Positions 13,458-24,582 of a DNA stretch of 64,000 nt are shown piece after piece. Location: NCBI RefSeq assembly GCF_003369915.1, contig NW_022881614.1, positions 28,465,326 through 28,529,325 on the forward strand, given 5' to 3'. Origin of the DNA: Drosophila miranda. Taxonomy: Eukaryota; Arthropoda; Insecta; Diptera; Drosophilidae. The position numbers and the translations under genes were made by a program. The notes below the pieces were generated by a model that had not been told where the DNA came from, did not search any database, and saw nothing but the letters and a program-made list of their open reading frames with translations. Each line of letters starts with the position of its first letter. Position 1 is the stretch's first letter.

Positions 13458-14200
13458 CTACTCTTTACTAGAAAGTTTGTGTAACTTGGGTGAGCTTTCC
13501 TCATCCTCCGTGGGACCTATATCTAACTCAGAGACACTTTCGCTCATGAGTCGATCAGCAAGTTTGAATTTCCTAAAAAAGTCAATTCCTAAGTAAACCT
13601 CTTGGGTTAAGTTTGGTATGATGAAAAAATCTATACTTTCCGTGAGACTACGATATGTAATAGTCGCTGTGAAAATGCCCTCAACCGAGCATTTGTTTCC
13701 GCTGGCTGTTTTAACCCTTCCCGAACACTTACGTGATTTCGGATGGTTAAGGAGAGCACGGGCGGCATTGTTGCCAACGCAACTAACCGACGCTCCAGAA
13801 TCTAACAAGGCGTTGTAAACCTTGTCTTCCATCGTGATGGGTGTGTACAGACGGTTATCTCCCGTACTGAATATGGAAGCAATTAAGCATTGTCGAGTGC
13901 TAACAACTGTTTTCCAAAATTTGCGTAATCGAAGGGTAGATCTTTTAGATTTTGTCGTAGTTGATATGGTACAAAGATCGCCAAATATCCTATTTCTAGC
14001 TTTCTTGTAATTTGACAGTCTTACATGTAAGGGTAAATATCTAGTTGGTCGTTTATCCGATAAAAATCCTGAGTCCATAGCGGATTTAGCTAAACCCTCA
14101 TCTATAGTCTGACTGATGCTTTCGCTATGTTTTGGTACGGATGTGCCTACAGGGGGTTCGTTGACACATCCCGCAGCCGGTTTTCCGAAGGATGGCACCT
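13458..14200 (-). CDS. Retroviral-type aspartic protease region, element A
   Basis: 246 codons contain the active-site motif LLDSGASVSCVG and the flap-like region before FFIIPNLTQEVYLGID. The frame opens after a TAG at 14201-14203 and has no ATG, so it should be reached by a -1 frameshift from gag, which overlaps it by about 50 bases. It ends at TAG (13458-13460), after which the same frame continues into reverse transcriptase. Its role would be to cleave the Gag-Pol polyprotein. Confidence 0.85.
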
Positions 14201-15622
14201 AGAGCAACGTGGCTTGTAAACATTCTTGGTTCCACAACCGTAACAGAATATGCTTCTAGGTTCCACACAATCATCCCATCTATGCCCTATCTTATCACAA
14301 TTCCAGCAGGACATCTTATTACGCATGATCGCTGATATTATTGGTTCAGGCTCCTCAAAGTGTTCCCTCTCTGGAGAGATCTCGGAGATGTTGCGCCGGT
14401 TTACAAAAGGCGTTTTGTAAGAAGGGTTTCGAAGTTCCGAATAAAATTGTTCGTGCTTTTTAACCTCTAAAAGTAATTTCTTTATCGAAGTGATATTCAA
14501 ATGTAGTAACTCGTGATGAAGTGTACTTTTCGAATTGTCAATCAACAGCTTAACAAGGTCGCATTCTGGTAGGCTACGCTCGAGTCTATTCACCAACTCT
14601 TCTATACTATTCTGATAGGAATCAAAAGGTTCATTTTCCCCTTGCTTTCGTTTCGCGATTCTACGCCATATGTCGACATCCGTGGCAGCATCGTCATATT
14701 TATCCCTAAATGCCAGACAAAAAGTCTCCCACGCGAACTCTTCATGTTTACGATGGAACTGCCAGAACCAATCACCTGCTTTTGCGGATAACAATAAGTG
14801 CAAATGATCGCAAACCAGCTGGAAATTGTTTCCCTGGGTCTGTGCCGTCAAGGAACGTACCCGGTAAATAAATTCTGTGGCCGATAGACCGTCCTTACTA
14901 CCGTCAAACTTTACCTTCCAGTTTTGAATAACATGTCCTACCTTTTCTGGTGAAATTGAAACTGCAGAGCGATTGCTAGTATTCCTTAAGTCTGCCTCTT
15001 GGCTTGCTCTACTCCTAACGTCTGCTGGTACATGCTGATAATTCGAAGCCTGCTCCGCAAGTCCCGATCTCAATTGAAACGAACTCAGCTGATGGCTCAA
15101 TGCTGTCTCTATATGGGCGGTTAGCTTCTCCAACAACGTCTTTTGTTGGGTGCCCATCATTGACCTTACCAAATTAACAATTTCACTTTTATCCATGGCG
15201 TTAGATGAATTCAGCGATTGGCTAGTTGGGTCTGTAGGGGTAGGATTTCCCTCCCTTTGCTTAGATCTCGTTACTATATTTGACTTGGGAATAGCGCCTC
15301 TGCCTCTACCTCGAAATCTACTTCCACTTGGCCCTGGCGCATCGAGGGGAATTCCTTCAGTGTTCGAATCTGCAAGGTCCGCGTTATTTAATTCCGTCGC
15401 CAAATCAACATTTCCCCGAACTAACAATTCTGTAGTGCATAGTCCGCGACAGGTTGGACAACTCGGTGAACTCTTAAGCCAATCGGTCAAACAGGAATGG
15501 TGAAATTGATGTTGACACGGTTTCGTGGCAAACAATTGATCTTTCTCAAGTTTATCGTGGCAAATGCGACAATAGCCATGCTGATTTAATGCAGTTTCAA
15601 AGCTATTGTCTTTACTGGCCAT
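14147..15622 (-). CDS. Gag of element A with an N-terminal RING-H2 finger
   Basis: 491 codons from ATG at 15622. Residues 18-58 form a C3H2C3 RING-H2 finger: C18, C21, C36, H38, H41, C44, C55 and C58, with CPTC at the end. A Ser/Gly/Arg-rich linker follows, then a retrotransposon Gag core (WKVKFDGSKDGLSATEFIYR, GDWFWQF). Near the C-terminus is a CCHC knuckle (CWNCDKIGHRWDDC) and a second Cys cluster (CYGCGTKNVYKPRC). Gag forms the particle and binds the RNA. A RING finger suggests possible E3 ubiquitin-ligase activity, which is inference. The ORF is uninterrupted here; copy B has lost the RING. Confidence 0.88.
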   Translation of the reverse strand: MASKDNSFETALNQHGYCRICHDKLEKDQLFATKPCQHQFHHSCLTDWLKSSPSCPTCRGLCTTELLVRGNVDLATELNNADLADSNTEGIPLDAPGPSGSRFRGRGRGAIPKSNIVTRSKQREGNPTPTDPTSQSLNSSNAMDKSEIVNLVRSMMGTQQKTLLEKLTAHIETALSHQLSSFQLRSGLAEQASNYQHVPADVRSRASQEADLRNTSNRSAVSISPEKVGHVIQNWKVKFDGSKDGLSATEFIYRVRSLTAQTQGNNFQLVCDHLHLLLSAKAGDWFWQFHRKHEEFAWETFCLAFRDKYDDAATDVDIWRRIAKRKQGENEPFDSYQNSIEELVNRLERSLPECDLVKLLIDNSKSTLHHELLHLNITSIKKLLLEVKKHEQFYSELRNPSYKTPFVNRRNISEISPEREHFEEPEPIISAIMRNKMSCWNCDKIGHRWDDCVEPRSIFCYGCGTKNVYKPRCSRCHPSENRLRDVSTNPL

Positions 15623-16247
15623 ATTTCCTCTTAATTTTTTTTTTTTTTTTTTTGTTAATCAGCAAAATATTTTCTGTCTTTTCCACAAATGCCAATTCTA
15701 CATCGATGTGTAACTCCTCTCTTCTGCCTCTATGATTATTGAATTAAATGGATATTAAAGGTTCCTATTAGACTATGTTTGATACTCGTCGGGAACTCAA
15801 AGTTTCTCTAAGACCCGCCATTCCAAGTACCGAACAAGTCATGTTCCTATAAAGTTGAAAGTGGTCGTGCGTCTGGTTGGGTCGATCAATACAAAATCCT
15901 GAATTGCAATCGCAAATTCCACAGCTCAGATACACGGCACTAACATCTTTATTCTACTAAAATATTTTCTTCAGACATCTATACAGTTCACGCCGTCATT
16001 TCTTGGTAGACCAATCCCTACTCAGTCGAATTGAAATCTCCATTCCAAAAGCTGACTACACGTCTACACGATATACCGAATTTTCTAATTAACAGGCTAA
16101 TGGATGCATTAACAGAGGTTAACCGTGAAGCACGAAGGTTACTCCAACCGTTCGGAATTATCCTCATCTGGAAATAATCGTATCTTTTCTACACTTTTCC
16201 GATTATAACACGTCGTTTCGTCTTCGGCCCCACGTTGGGCGCCATTT
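15623..16247 (-). other. Leader and primer binding site, element A
   Basis: This is the untranslated leader between LTR_2 and gag. Bases 16227-16244, read on the minus strand, are TGGCGCCCAACGTGGGGC. That is complementary to the 3' end of tRNA-Lys(CUU) as I recall it, so it is the primer binding site. A run of T at 15637-15653 lies just upstream of the gag ATG on the minus strand as poly-A. Confidence 0.85.
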
Positions 16248-17846
16248 TATAATGTTACTGCTACGGGCTGGTTAAATCTTGTTGGCAATGCAGCCTCAGC
16301 AGGAAAGGGAATCGGGGTTAGTTCTGCGCTCTGGGCTCAGCTCGCCGGATTACCGCTGCATTATTACACTCGATGCATCATTGGCATTATGTACTTAGAC
16401 AGAATGGTTGTTATTTATTCCAAATTCATGTCAATTCAAAATAGTTCGATTAATCAAGATTCAAAAGATTCATATATAACAAAAGGTTCATTAACTTAAG
16501 AATATAAAATACAATTCATAGCAAAACTGAGCCTTTTTACTCACGAAGGTCAACATTTCCATTCAATACGAAATTAATGATCATTACCAAATTCAAACAC
16601 TTTCCTTGACGAGCTCGTTGGGCCCAATGAACTGCTTCGGTAGCTGTGGAACAATATTAATTATATAAAAATAGTAAAGAATTAAAGAATGACATTTTGG
16701 CCGACATTGCCAGAGTGAATCAAGGCTTAACATTGAGTTGATTAGGAAAGGACTTAAGACATATGATAAAGAAATTAATTCTATAGGAAAGATATTCCAT
16801 AATATAACTGTATATGTTTATATGATTTTACATTTAAAGTCAAATTTAATTGCAGTGCAAACACAAGAATGCAAGCAAAAGAAAAGAACAAGACAAAGCA
16901 AAGAGAATGTCGATGATCAAATTAATGCACGTTTATATGTGTGTGCATACGCACGCATATGTCCGAATTCTCTTCGAACGAAAGCTCGCTCTTGGCGTGT
17001 GAGTTATCACGCTCTCCCTTTCATTACGCTGCACCGCTGCTATACCCTGATATTTCGCGGGTATGTTCGTACTCACGAATCGATGATCACATGTTGTCCA
17101 CGACACAGGTCACCCTAAATTCCGATTCCTGATCTTGTATTCACATCTTCTGCACAATTTTAGCTGACGTAAATTTCCACTTTAATTCCTAGGCGTTGTC
17201 GATTCCGCATCAAGGATGTTGAGTTGCATCTCGCAAGATACGCTTAGAGGGCATTCAAAAGTCGATACAGATCGAAATAAGACACTGGAGGTTGCGTGGG
17301 GGGGTTAGGCGTGAGAGCGCCAAAGCACGGCAGACCTCCAGTGACCAAGAGATTCTGTAATAGATTCGGAATTCAGTGAATGTACCAAACCTGCTTTCCT
17401 CTATAATCACCTTCTTTTTCTCTACGTAGCACTCTGCACTTTCACCACACAATATAGCTTGATCTTGCTTTTAGTCGATTCTCCGCCGACTTGCAGTTAT
17501 GTAATTTGGTATGTATTATGTAATACAGGGACACGTGAACTTCCACTAGAGTTTGGCACTATTGGCACAGGTACAACCGAAGTGTTTTGGGAGAAAAATG
17601 GAATTGATCCGCGTGTTCACCGTCGCTGTCGGCTTAAGCGGCATAGACGAGCTTTAACGGGACCCTTCCATGGAATTCGGTCTCGAGAGACGAAAAAGAA
17701 CATTCGAGCAATTACTCCATATTCGAAGTAGCTGTTTTTAAAGCCTTGGTGTTCGAACTAATCAAGTTGGCGCGTGATTTGAATCTGCTTTACATCTGGG
17801 AAATTATTAGGGAATTTAATCTGGGTTTGCTTCAGTGGCCACTACA
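16248..17846 (-). repeat. LTR_2, shared between elements A and B, internally deleted
   Basis: About 1.6 kb. It acts as the 5' LTR of A and the 3' LTR of B. Compared with LTR_1 it lacks 261 bp (junction GCCGGAT|TACCGC at 16350) and a further 7 bp near 16322. A polypurine tract precedes it on the B side at 17847-17860. Confidence 0.92.
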
Positions 17847-17918
17847 CTCTCCACCACCAGATTATGTCCCTGAGTGATCGACAGGGATCGTAATCGAAAA
17901 GAAAAGAAGGACAGTGAA

Positions 17919-20336
17919 TTAGCGGGTTTGAATATCCTTTACGTGGTATAGTCCCATTTTCTTTCCTTTCTCGTTCGATAATTCGTAATAAACAGGACTT
18001 AGCTTTTTCGTTACTGTTGCTGTCACAAACACCTGCGCTAATTTATGGCTGAATTGTTTAGACGCGTTGCTTTGGGAGAAATTGCGAACGTAAACCTGAT
18101 CTCCGACGTTGAATTGTATGTTTCTACTCCTCAAATTGTATACCCTCGCGTTGGTTGCATGAGCCTTTGCATTGTTGACCTTTGCTGCATACCTTGCCAA
18201 CTGCAGAGCATCGGGGTAATTAACTCTAGAATCATCTGATAGCAAGTTAAGTTTCCTGAGCAATTCGTAATCCTTGCCATTCAAAATCATGTTTTGGCCA
18301 AACGTAAGGAAGTAAGGAGAATATCCGGTGGTTGTATGTAGACTGGATCGAATAGCACCGTTAATCTCATTCAGTCGTTGATCCCAGGTAGTGTGATCTT
18401 TCCCCACGTACGCACGGATCGCCGCCAAAACCGATCGGTTTAAGCGCTCGCTTGCATTCGCTTGAGGCGAATAAAAAGCGGTACAAATATGTTTAAGTGA
18501 AAATCGAGTTAGAAAAGCCTCAAAGAATCCTGATCGAAATTGAGAACCATTGTCCGTTAAGATGGATTCCGGTAATACTATATTGGGACTTTTGGTCTGT
18601 TTACAAATGACACAATTATTCACATACTCTCGGATTTGAACCAACATCTTGGGCCAGAACAGGTATCTCTTAAGTTTTTCAACGGTTTTACCCATCCCGC
18701 CATGTGATGCGCTAGGAGAATCATGGGCTTGTTTGATAACACTACTGACTAGGCCAGAGGGTACCCATAATTTCCACGACTGGTGGTCAGATTCAGAATC
18801 TCCAATCGAAGCTTCGGTGCGTTTGTATACATAGCCATCTGTTATTTTTAAATCTGGAAGTTTCTCTTGGTTCTGCTGAATGCGTTCAATTAAATCAAGA
18901 TATTCCAACGAAGTGAAATGCTCGGACTCTAAATCGATGATCGGCCCTAGATCTATAAACTCATCTACTGACGATTCATTTTGCCTTGACAGAGTGTCAG
19001 CAATAACATTTTGTGAACCCTTCCGGTGTTCAATGCGAAAATCAAAACCCTGTAACTGTATAGCCCATCGCGCGAGCCTTCCAGACAAATCCTTTTGTCG
19101 CATCAACCACTGCAATGCTGCATGGTCGGTTATTACTAAGAATTCCTGGCCTTCTATGTAAGCTCGAAATTTCTTAATTCCTTTAATAACTGCTAGACAT
19201 TCTAGTTCTGTAACGGAATAATTCCGTTGAGCTTTGGATAACTTAACCGACATGTATCCAATTGGCATTTCGAAGCCTTCTTCATTCTCTTGAGCTAGGA
19301 CGCACCCGAGACCAAAAGAACTAGCATCACACAATAAGATGCATTTCTTAGAAAAATCAGGAGTTCTGAGGATTGGAGCTGATGTTAATCTTCGTTTCAA
19401 TTCTTCAAAAGCATTGGTTGCGGTTTCATTCCATATTAAGGAAGTATTCTGTTTCTTAAGCATCTCGGTCAATGAATAGCTCACGGAGGCATAATTCTCG
19501 ACGAAACGTCGATACCATCCGGATAAACCGAGAAACCGTCGTAACTGCTTTACCGTTGTTGGAATTGGGAAGTCGTTGATTGCCTGAATCTTCAATGAAT
19601 CAGTCTTGATCTGACCATCCGAAATTATGAAACCGAGATATTTAATCTCTCTCATGCAGAACTTAGATTTTCGAACGTTGATAGTGATATTCGCTTTTCT
19701 TAAGCATAGTGCGATTTCTTGCAAAAGAATCAAGTGCGAATCAAAGTCATCCGATAGAACAAGCAAGTCATCGAGATATACAAAAACTCGATTCCGTAAA
19801 TGTGGGGGTATGACATGGTCCATTAAGCGGCATAAGGTCTGAGGTGCATTTGTCAGACCAAATGGCATGACCTTATATTGGTACAGTGGACGATTCGGAA
19901 CGGTAAACGCAGTATACGGTCGTGATGGCTCGTCCAATGGTATTTGCCAGAAAGCATGTTTCATATCAAGATCAGTTATATACCGCGCTGGAGGTAAGCG
20001 GCTTAAGATCCCGTCAATATGTGGTAAGGGGTAAGCATCCTTCCTCGTGTATTTATTGACCTCGCGAGAGTCTAAACACAACCGAACCTTATCACCTTTT
20101 TGAACAAGAACACAATTACTACTCCAAGGACTGCAAGAAGGTTCTATCATATCGAGAGCTAACATGTTATCTACCTCAGCAACCATAAGTTTTTCGCGCG
20201 CAGGGGAGATTGGCCAGTGTCTTTGTTTAATCGTCTTAGCATCACCTACGTCGATCGAGTGCGAAATAATGCTGGTTCTGCCCAATCCGTCTCGTTCGTA
20301 CGAAGGAAAAATTTCGACGACACCTTGCAGTCTCTC
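17919..20336 (-). CDS. pol of element B (RT, RNase H, defective integrase)
   Basis: The frame is open from just after the TAG at 20337-20339 to TAA at 17919. Numbering from the codon at 20285 (788 codons): RT lies roughly at 25-215 with motif A Asp near 107 and YLDD at 170-173. RNase H is about 318-440. The integrase zinc finger is H521, H528, C558, C561. The second catalytic Asp is D578 in LTDNGSQF and the Glu is E613 in ASERLNR. Only 16 residues separate C561 and D578 where about 95 are usual, so the first catalytic Asp and its surroundings are deleted. RT and RNase H could be active if translated; integrase should not be. Confidence 0.93.
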   Translation of the reverse strand, partial: ERLQGVVEIFPSYERDGLGRTSIISHSIDVGDAKTIKQRHWPISPAREKLMVAEVDNMLALDMIEPSCSPWSSNCVLVQKGDKVRLCLDSREVNKYTRKDAYPLPHIDGILSRLPPARYITDLDMKHAFWQIPLDEPSRPYTAFTVPNRPLYQYKVMPFGLTNAPQTLCRLMDHVIPPHLRNRVFVYLDDLLVLSDDFDSHLILLQEIALCLRKANITINVRKSKFCMREIKYLGFIISDGQIKTDSLKIQAINDFPIPTTVKQLRRFLGLSGWYRRFVENYASVSYSLTEMLKKQNTSLIWNETATNAFEELKRRLTSAPILRTPDFSKKCILLCDASSFGLGCVLAQENEEGFEMPIGYMSVKLSKAQRNYSVTELECLAVIKGIKKFRAYIEGQEFLVITDHAALQWLMRQKDLSGRLARWAIQLQGFDFRIEHRKGSQNVIADTLSRQNESSVDEFIDLGPIIDLESEHFTSLEYLDLIERIQQNQEKLPDLKITDGYVYKRTEASIGDSESDHQSWKLWVPSGLVSSVIKQAHDSPSASHGGMGKTVEKLKRYLFWPKMLVQIREYVNNCVICKQTKSPNIVLPESILTDNGSQFRSGFFEAFLTRFSLKHICTAFYSPQANASERLNRSVLAAIRAYVGKDHTTWDQRLNEINGAIRSSLHTTTGYSPYFLTFGQNMILNGKDYELLRKLNLLSDDSRVNYPDALQLARYAAKVNNAKAHATNARVYNLRSRNIQFNVGDQVYVRNFSQSNASKQFSHKLAQVFVTATVTKKLSPVYYELSNEKGKKMGLYHVKDIQTR

Positions 20337-21079
20337 CTACTCTTTACTAGAAAGTTTGTGTAACTTGGGTGAGCTTTCCTCATCCTCCGTGGGACCTATA
20401 TCTAACTCAGAGACACTTTCGCTCATGAGTCGATCAGCAAGTTTGAATTTCCTAAAAAAGTCAATTCCTAAGTAAACCTCTTGGGTTAAGTTTGGTATGA
20501 TGAAAAAATCTATACTTTCCGTGAGACTACGATATGTAATAGTCGCTGTGAAAATGCCCTCAACCGAGCATTTGTTTCCGCTGGCTGTTTTAACCCTTCC
20601 CGAACACTTACGTGATTTCGGATGGTTAAGGAGAGCACGGGCGGCATTGTTGCCAACGCAACTAACCGACGCTCCAGAATCTAACAAGGCGTTGTAAACC
20701 TTGTCTTCCATCGTGATGGGTGTGTACAGACGGTTATCTCCCGTACTGAATATGGAAGCAATTAAGCATTGTCGAGTGCTAACAACTGTTTTCCAAAATT
20801 TGCGTAATCGAAGGGTAGATCTTTTAGATTTTGTCGTAGTTGATATGGTACAAAGATCGCCAAATATCCTATTTCTAGCTTTCTTGTAATTTGACAGTCT
20901 TACATGTAAGGGTAAATATCTAGTTGGTCGTTTATCCGATAAAAATCCTGAGTCCATAGCGGATTTAGCTAAACCCTCATCTATAGTCTGACTGATGCTT
21001 TCGCTATGTTTTGGTACGGATGTGCCTACAGGGGGTTCGTTGACACATCCCGCAGCCGGTTTTCCGAAGGATGGCACCT
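20337..21079 (-). CDS. Aspartic protease region, element B
   Basis: It is identical in layout to the copy at 13458-14200: LLDSGASVSCVG active site, no ATG, -1 frame relative to gag, closed by TAG at 20337-20339. Because the same stop is present in both tandem copies, it was in their common ancestor. Confidence 0.85.
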
Positions 21080-22075
21080 AGAGCAACGTGGCTTGTAAAC
21101 ATTCTTGGTTCCACAACCGTAACAGAATATGCTTCTAGGTTCCACACAATCATCCCATCTATGCCCTATCTTATCACAATTCCAGCAGGACATCTTATTA
21201 CGCATGATCGCTGATATTATTGGTTCAGGCTCCTCAAGGTGTTCCCTCTCCGGAGAGATCTCGGAGATGTTGCGCCGGTTTACAAAAGGCGTTTTGTAAG
21301 AAGGGTTTCGAAGTTCCGAATAAAATTGTTCGTGCTTTTTAACCTCTAAAAGTAATTTCTTTATCGAAGTGATATTCAAATGTAGTAACTCGTGATGAAG
21401 TGTACTTTTCGAATTGTCAATCAACAGCTTAACAAGGTCGCATTCTGGTAGGCTACGCTCGAGTCTATTCACCAACTCTTCTATACTATTCTGATAGGAA
21501 TCAAAAGGTTCATTTTCCCCTTGCTTTCGTTTCGCGATTCTACGCCATATGTCGACATCCGTGGCAGCATCGTCATATTTATCCCTAAATGCCAGACAAA
21601 AAGTCTCCCACGCGAACTCTTCATGTTTACGATGGAACTGCCAGAACCAATCACCTGCTTTTGCGGATAACAATAAGTGCAAATGATCGCAAACCAGCTG
21701 GAAATTGTTTCCCTGGGTCTGTGCCGTCAAGGAACGTACCCGGTAAATAAATTCTGTGGCCGATAGACCGTCCTTACTACCGTCAAACTTTACCTTCCAG
21801 TTTTGAATAACATGTCCTACCTTTTCTGGTGAAATTGAAACTGCAGAGCGATTGCTAGTATTCCTTAAGTCTGCCTCTTGGCTTGCTCTACTCCTAACGT
21901 CTGCTGGTACATGCTGATAATTCGAAGCCTGCTCCGCAAGTCCCGATCTCAATTGAAACGAACTCAGCTGATGGCTCAATGCTGTCTCTATATGGGCGGT
22001 TAGCTTCTCCAACAACGTCTTTTGTTGGGTGCCCATCATTGACCTTACCAAATTAACAATTTCACTTTTATCCAT
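21026..22075 (-). pseudogene. Gag of element B, N-terminally truncated (no RING)
   Basis: The 349-codon ORF starts at an internal Met (MDKSEIVNLV), equivalent to about residue 143 of Gag A. A deletion of about 387 bp with an AGC microhomology (junction near 22094) removes the RING finger and linker. The original ATG is kept at about 22114, but the deletion leaves it reading only seven codons before TGA. The Gag core and the CCHC knuckle are retained. One substitution (EHLEEPE against EHFEEPE) distinguishes it from A. Confidence 0.88.
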
Positions 22076-22739
22076 GGCGTTAGATGAATTCAGCTATTGT
22101 CTTTACTGGCCATATTTCCTCTTAATTTTTTTTTTTTTTTTTTTTGTTAATCAGCAAAATATTTTCTGTCTTTTCCACAAATGCCAATTCTACATCGATG
22201 TGTAACTCCTCTCTTCTGCCTCTATGATTATTGAATTAAATGGATATTAAAGGTTCCTATTAGACTATGTTTGATACTCGTCGGGAACTCAAAGTTTCTC
22301 TAAGCCCCGCCATTCCAAGTACCGAACAAGTCATGTTCCTATAAAGTTGAAAGTGGTCGTGCGTCTGGTTGGGTCGATCAATACAAAATCCTGAATTGCA
22401 ATCGCAAATTCCACAGCCCAGATACACGGCACTAACATCTTTATTCTACTAAAATATTTTCTTCAGACATCTATACAGTTCACGCCGTCATTTCTTGGTA
22501 GACCAATCCCTACTCAGTCGAATTGAAATCTCCATTCCAAAAGCTGACTACACGTCTACACGATATACCGAATTTTCTAATAAACAGGCTAATGGATGCA
22601 TTAACAGAGGTTAACCGTGAAGCACGAAGGTTACTCCAACCGTTCGGAATTATCCTCATCTGGAAATAATCGTATCTTTTCTACACTTTTCCGATTATAA
22701 CACGTCGTTTCGTCTTCGGCCCCACGTTGGGCGCCATTT
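22076..22739 (-). other. Leader and primer binding site, element B
   Basis: The same leader as in A, including the tRNA-Lys-type primer site at 22719-22736 and the T-run at 22126-22145. It contains the scar of the gag 5' deletion. Confidence 0.85.
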
Positions 22740-24288
22740 TATAATGTTACTGCTACGGGCTGGTTAAATCTTGTTGGCAATGCAGCCTCAGCAGGAAAGG
22801 GAATCGGGGTTAGTTCTGCGCTCTGGGCTCAGCTCGCCGGATTACCGCTGCATTATTACACTCGATGCATCATTGGCATTATGTACTTAGACAGAATGGT
22901 TGTTATTTATTCCAAATTCATGTCAATTCAAAATAGTTCGATTAATCAAGATTCAAAAGATTCATATATAACAAAAGGTTCATTAACTTAAGAATATAAA
23001 ATACAATTCATAGCAAAACTGAGCCTTTTTACTCACGAAGGTCAACATTTCCATTCAATACGAAATTAATGATCATTACCAAATTCAAACACTTTCCTTG
23101 ACGAGCTCGTTGGGCCCAATGAACTGCTTCGGTAGCTGTGGAACAATATTAATTATATAAAAATAGTAAAGAATTAAAGAATGACATTTTGGCCGACATT
23201 GCCAGAGTGAATCAAGGCTTAACATTGAGTTGATTAGGAAAGGACTTAAGACATATGATAAAGAAATTAATTCTATAGGAAAGATATTCCATAATATAAC
23301 TGTATATGTTTATATGATTTTACATTTAAAGTCAAATTTAATTGCAGTGCAAACACAAGAATGCAAGCAAAAGAAAAGAACAAGACAAAGCAAAGAGAAT
23401 GTCGATGATCAAATTAATGCACGTTTATATGTGTGTGCATACGCACGCATATGTCCGAATTCTCTTCGAACGAAAGCTCGCTCTTGGCGTGTGAGTTATC
23501 ACGCTCTCCCTTTCATTACGCTGCACCGCTGCTATACCCTGATATTTCGCGGGTATGTTCGTACTCACGAATCGATGATCACATGTTGTCCACGACACAG
23601 GTCACCCTAAATTCCGATTCCTGATCTTGTATTCACATCTTCTGCACAATTTTAGCTGACATAAATTTCCACTTTAATTCCTAGGCGTTGTCGATTCCGC
23701 ATCAAGGATGTTGAGTTGCATCTCGCAAGATACGCTTAGAGGGCATTCAAAAGTCGATACAGATCGAAATAAGACACTGGAGGTTGCGTGGGGGGGTTAG
23801 GCGTGAAAGCGCCAAAGCACGGCAGACCTCCAGTGACCAAGAGATTCTGTAATAGATTCGGAATTCAGTGAATGTACCAAACCTGCTTTCCTCTATAATC
23901 ACCTTCTTTTTCTCTACGTAGCACTCTGCACTTTCACCACACAATATAGCTTGATCTTGCTTTTAGTCGATTCTCCGCCGGCTTGCAGTTATGTAATTTG
24001 GTATGTATTATGTAATACAGGGACACGTGAACTTCCACTAGAGTTTGGCACTATTGGCACAGGTACAACCGAAGTGTTTTGGGAGAAAAATGGAATTGAT
24101 CCGCGTGTTCACCGTCGCTGTCGGCTTAAGCGGCATAGACGAGCTTTAACGGGACCCTTCCATGGAATTCGGTCTCGAGAGACGAAAAAGAACATTCGAG
24201 CAATTAAAGCTCCATATTCGAAGTAGCTGTTATTAAAGCCTTGGTGTTCGAACTAATCAAGTTGGCGCGTGATTTGAATCTGCTTTAT
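22740..24288 (-). repeat. LTR_3, major part
   Basis: It carries the same 261-bp and 7-bp deletions as LTR_2, so the two are closer to each other than to LTR_1. It is broken at about 24288 by the CR1 LINE and resumes at 27425. Confidence 0.92.
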
Positions 24289-24582
24289 ATTGTGGACGTT
24301 GACATGCAATGACTGCATCTTTTAAGAGGCGATGCAGTTACTGCACCGTCAAGTGGCCCGTGTGACACCAGCAGAAGGCTGTTACGCGCGGATCCCAGGC
24401 AAAACGCAGCCCTCCTCCCGCCCAACCGACCGAGGGGCGCTGCCGCATGACGCGCGGTGCGTAGCCGAACCAAACGCGAACATGCAAGAAAGATAGCTAT
24501 TAGACTAACATTCGAGGAAAATTAGTACTAAACTTACTAAGAAACTATGCATGCAATCAAAGTACAAATACCACTACAGTTA

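Noticed and set aside
14190..14201. A GGAAAAC-type slippery site for the gag-protease -1 frameshift
   Set aside because: The overlap and -1 relation are clear, but no heptamer there fits the X XXY YYZ rule exactly, so I do not claim a specific shift site.
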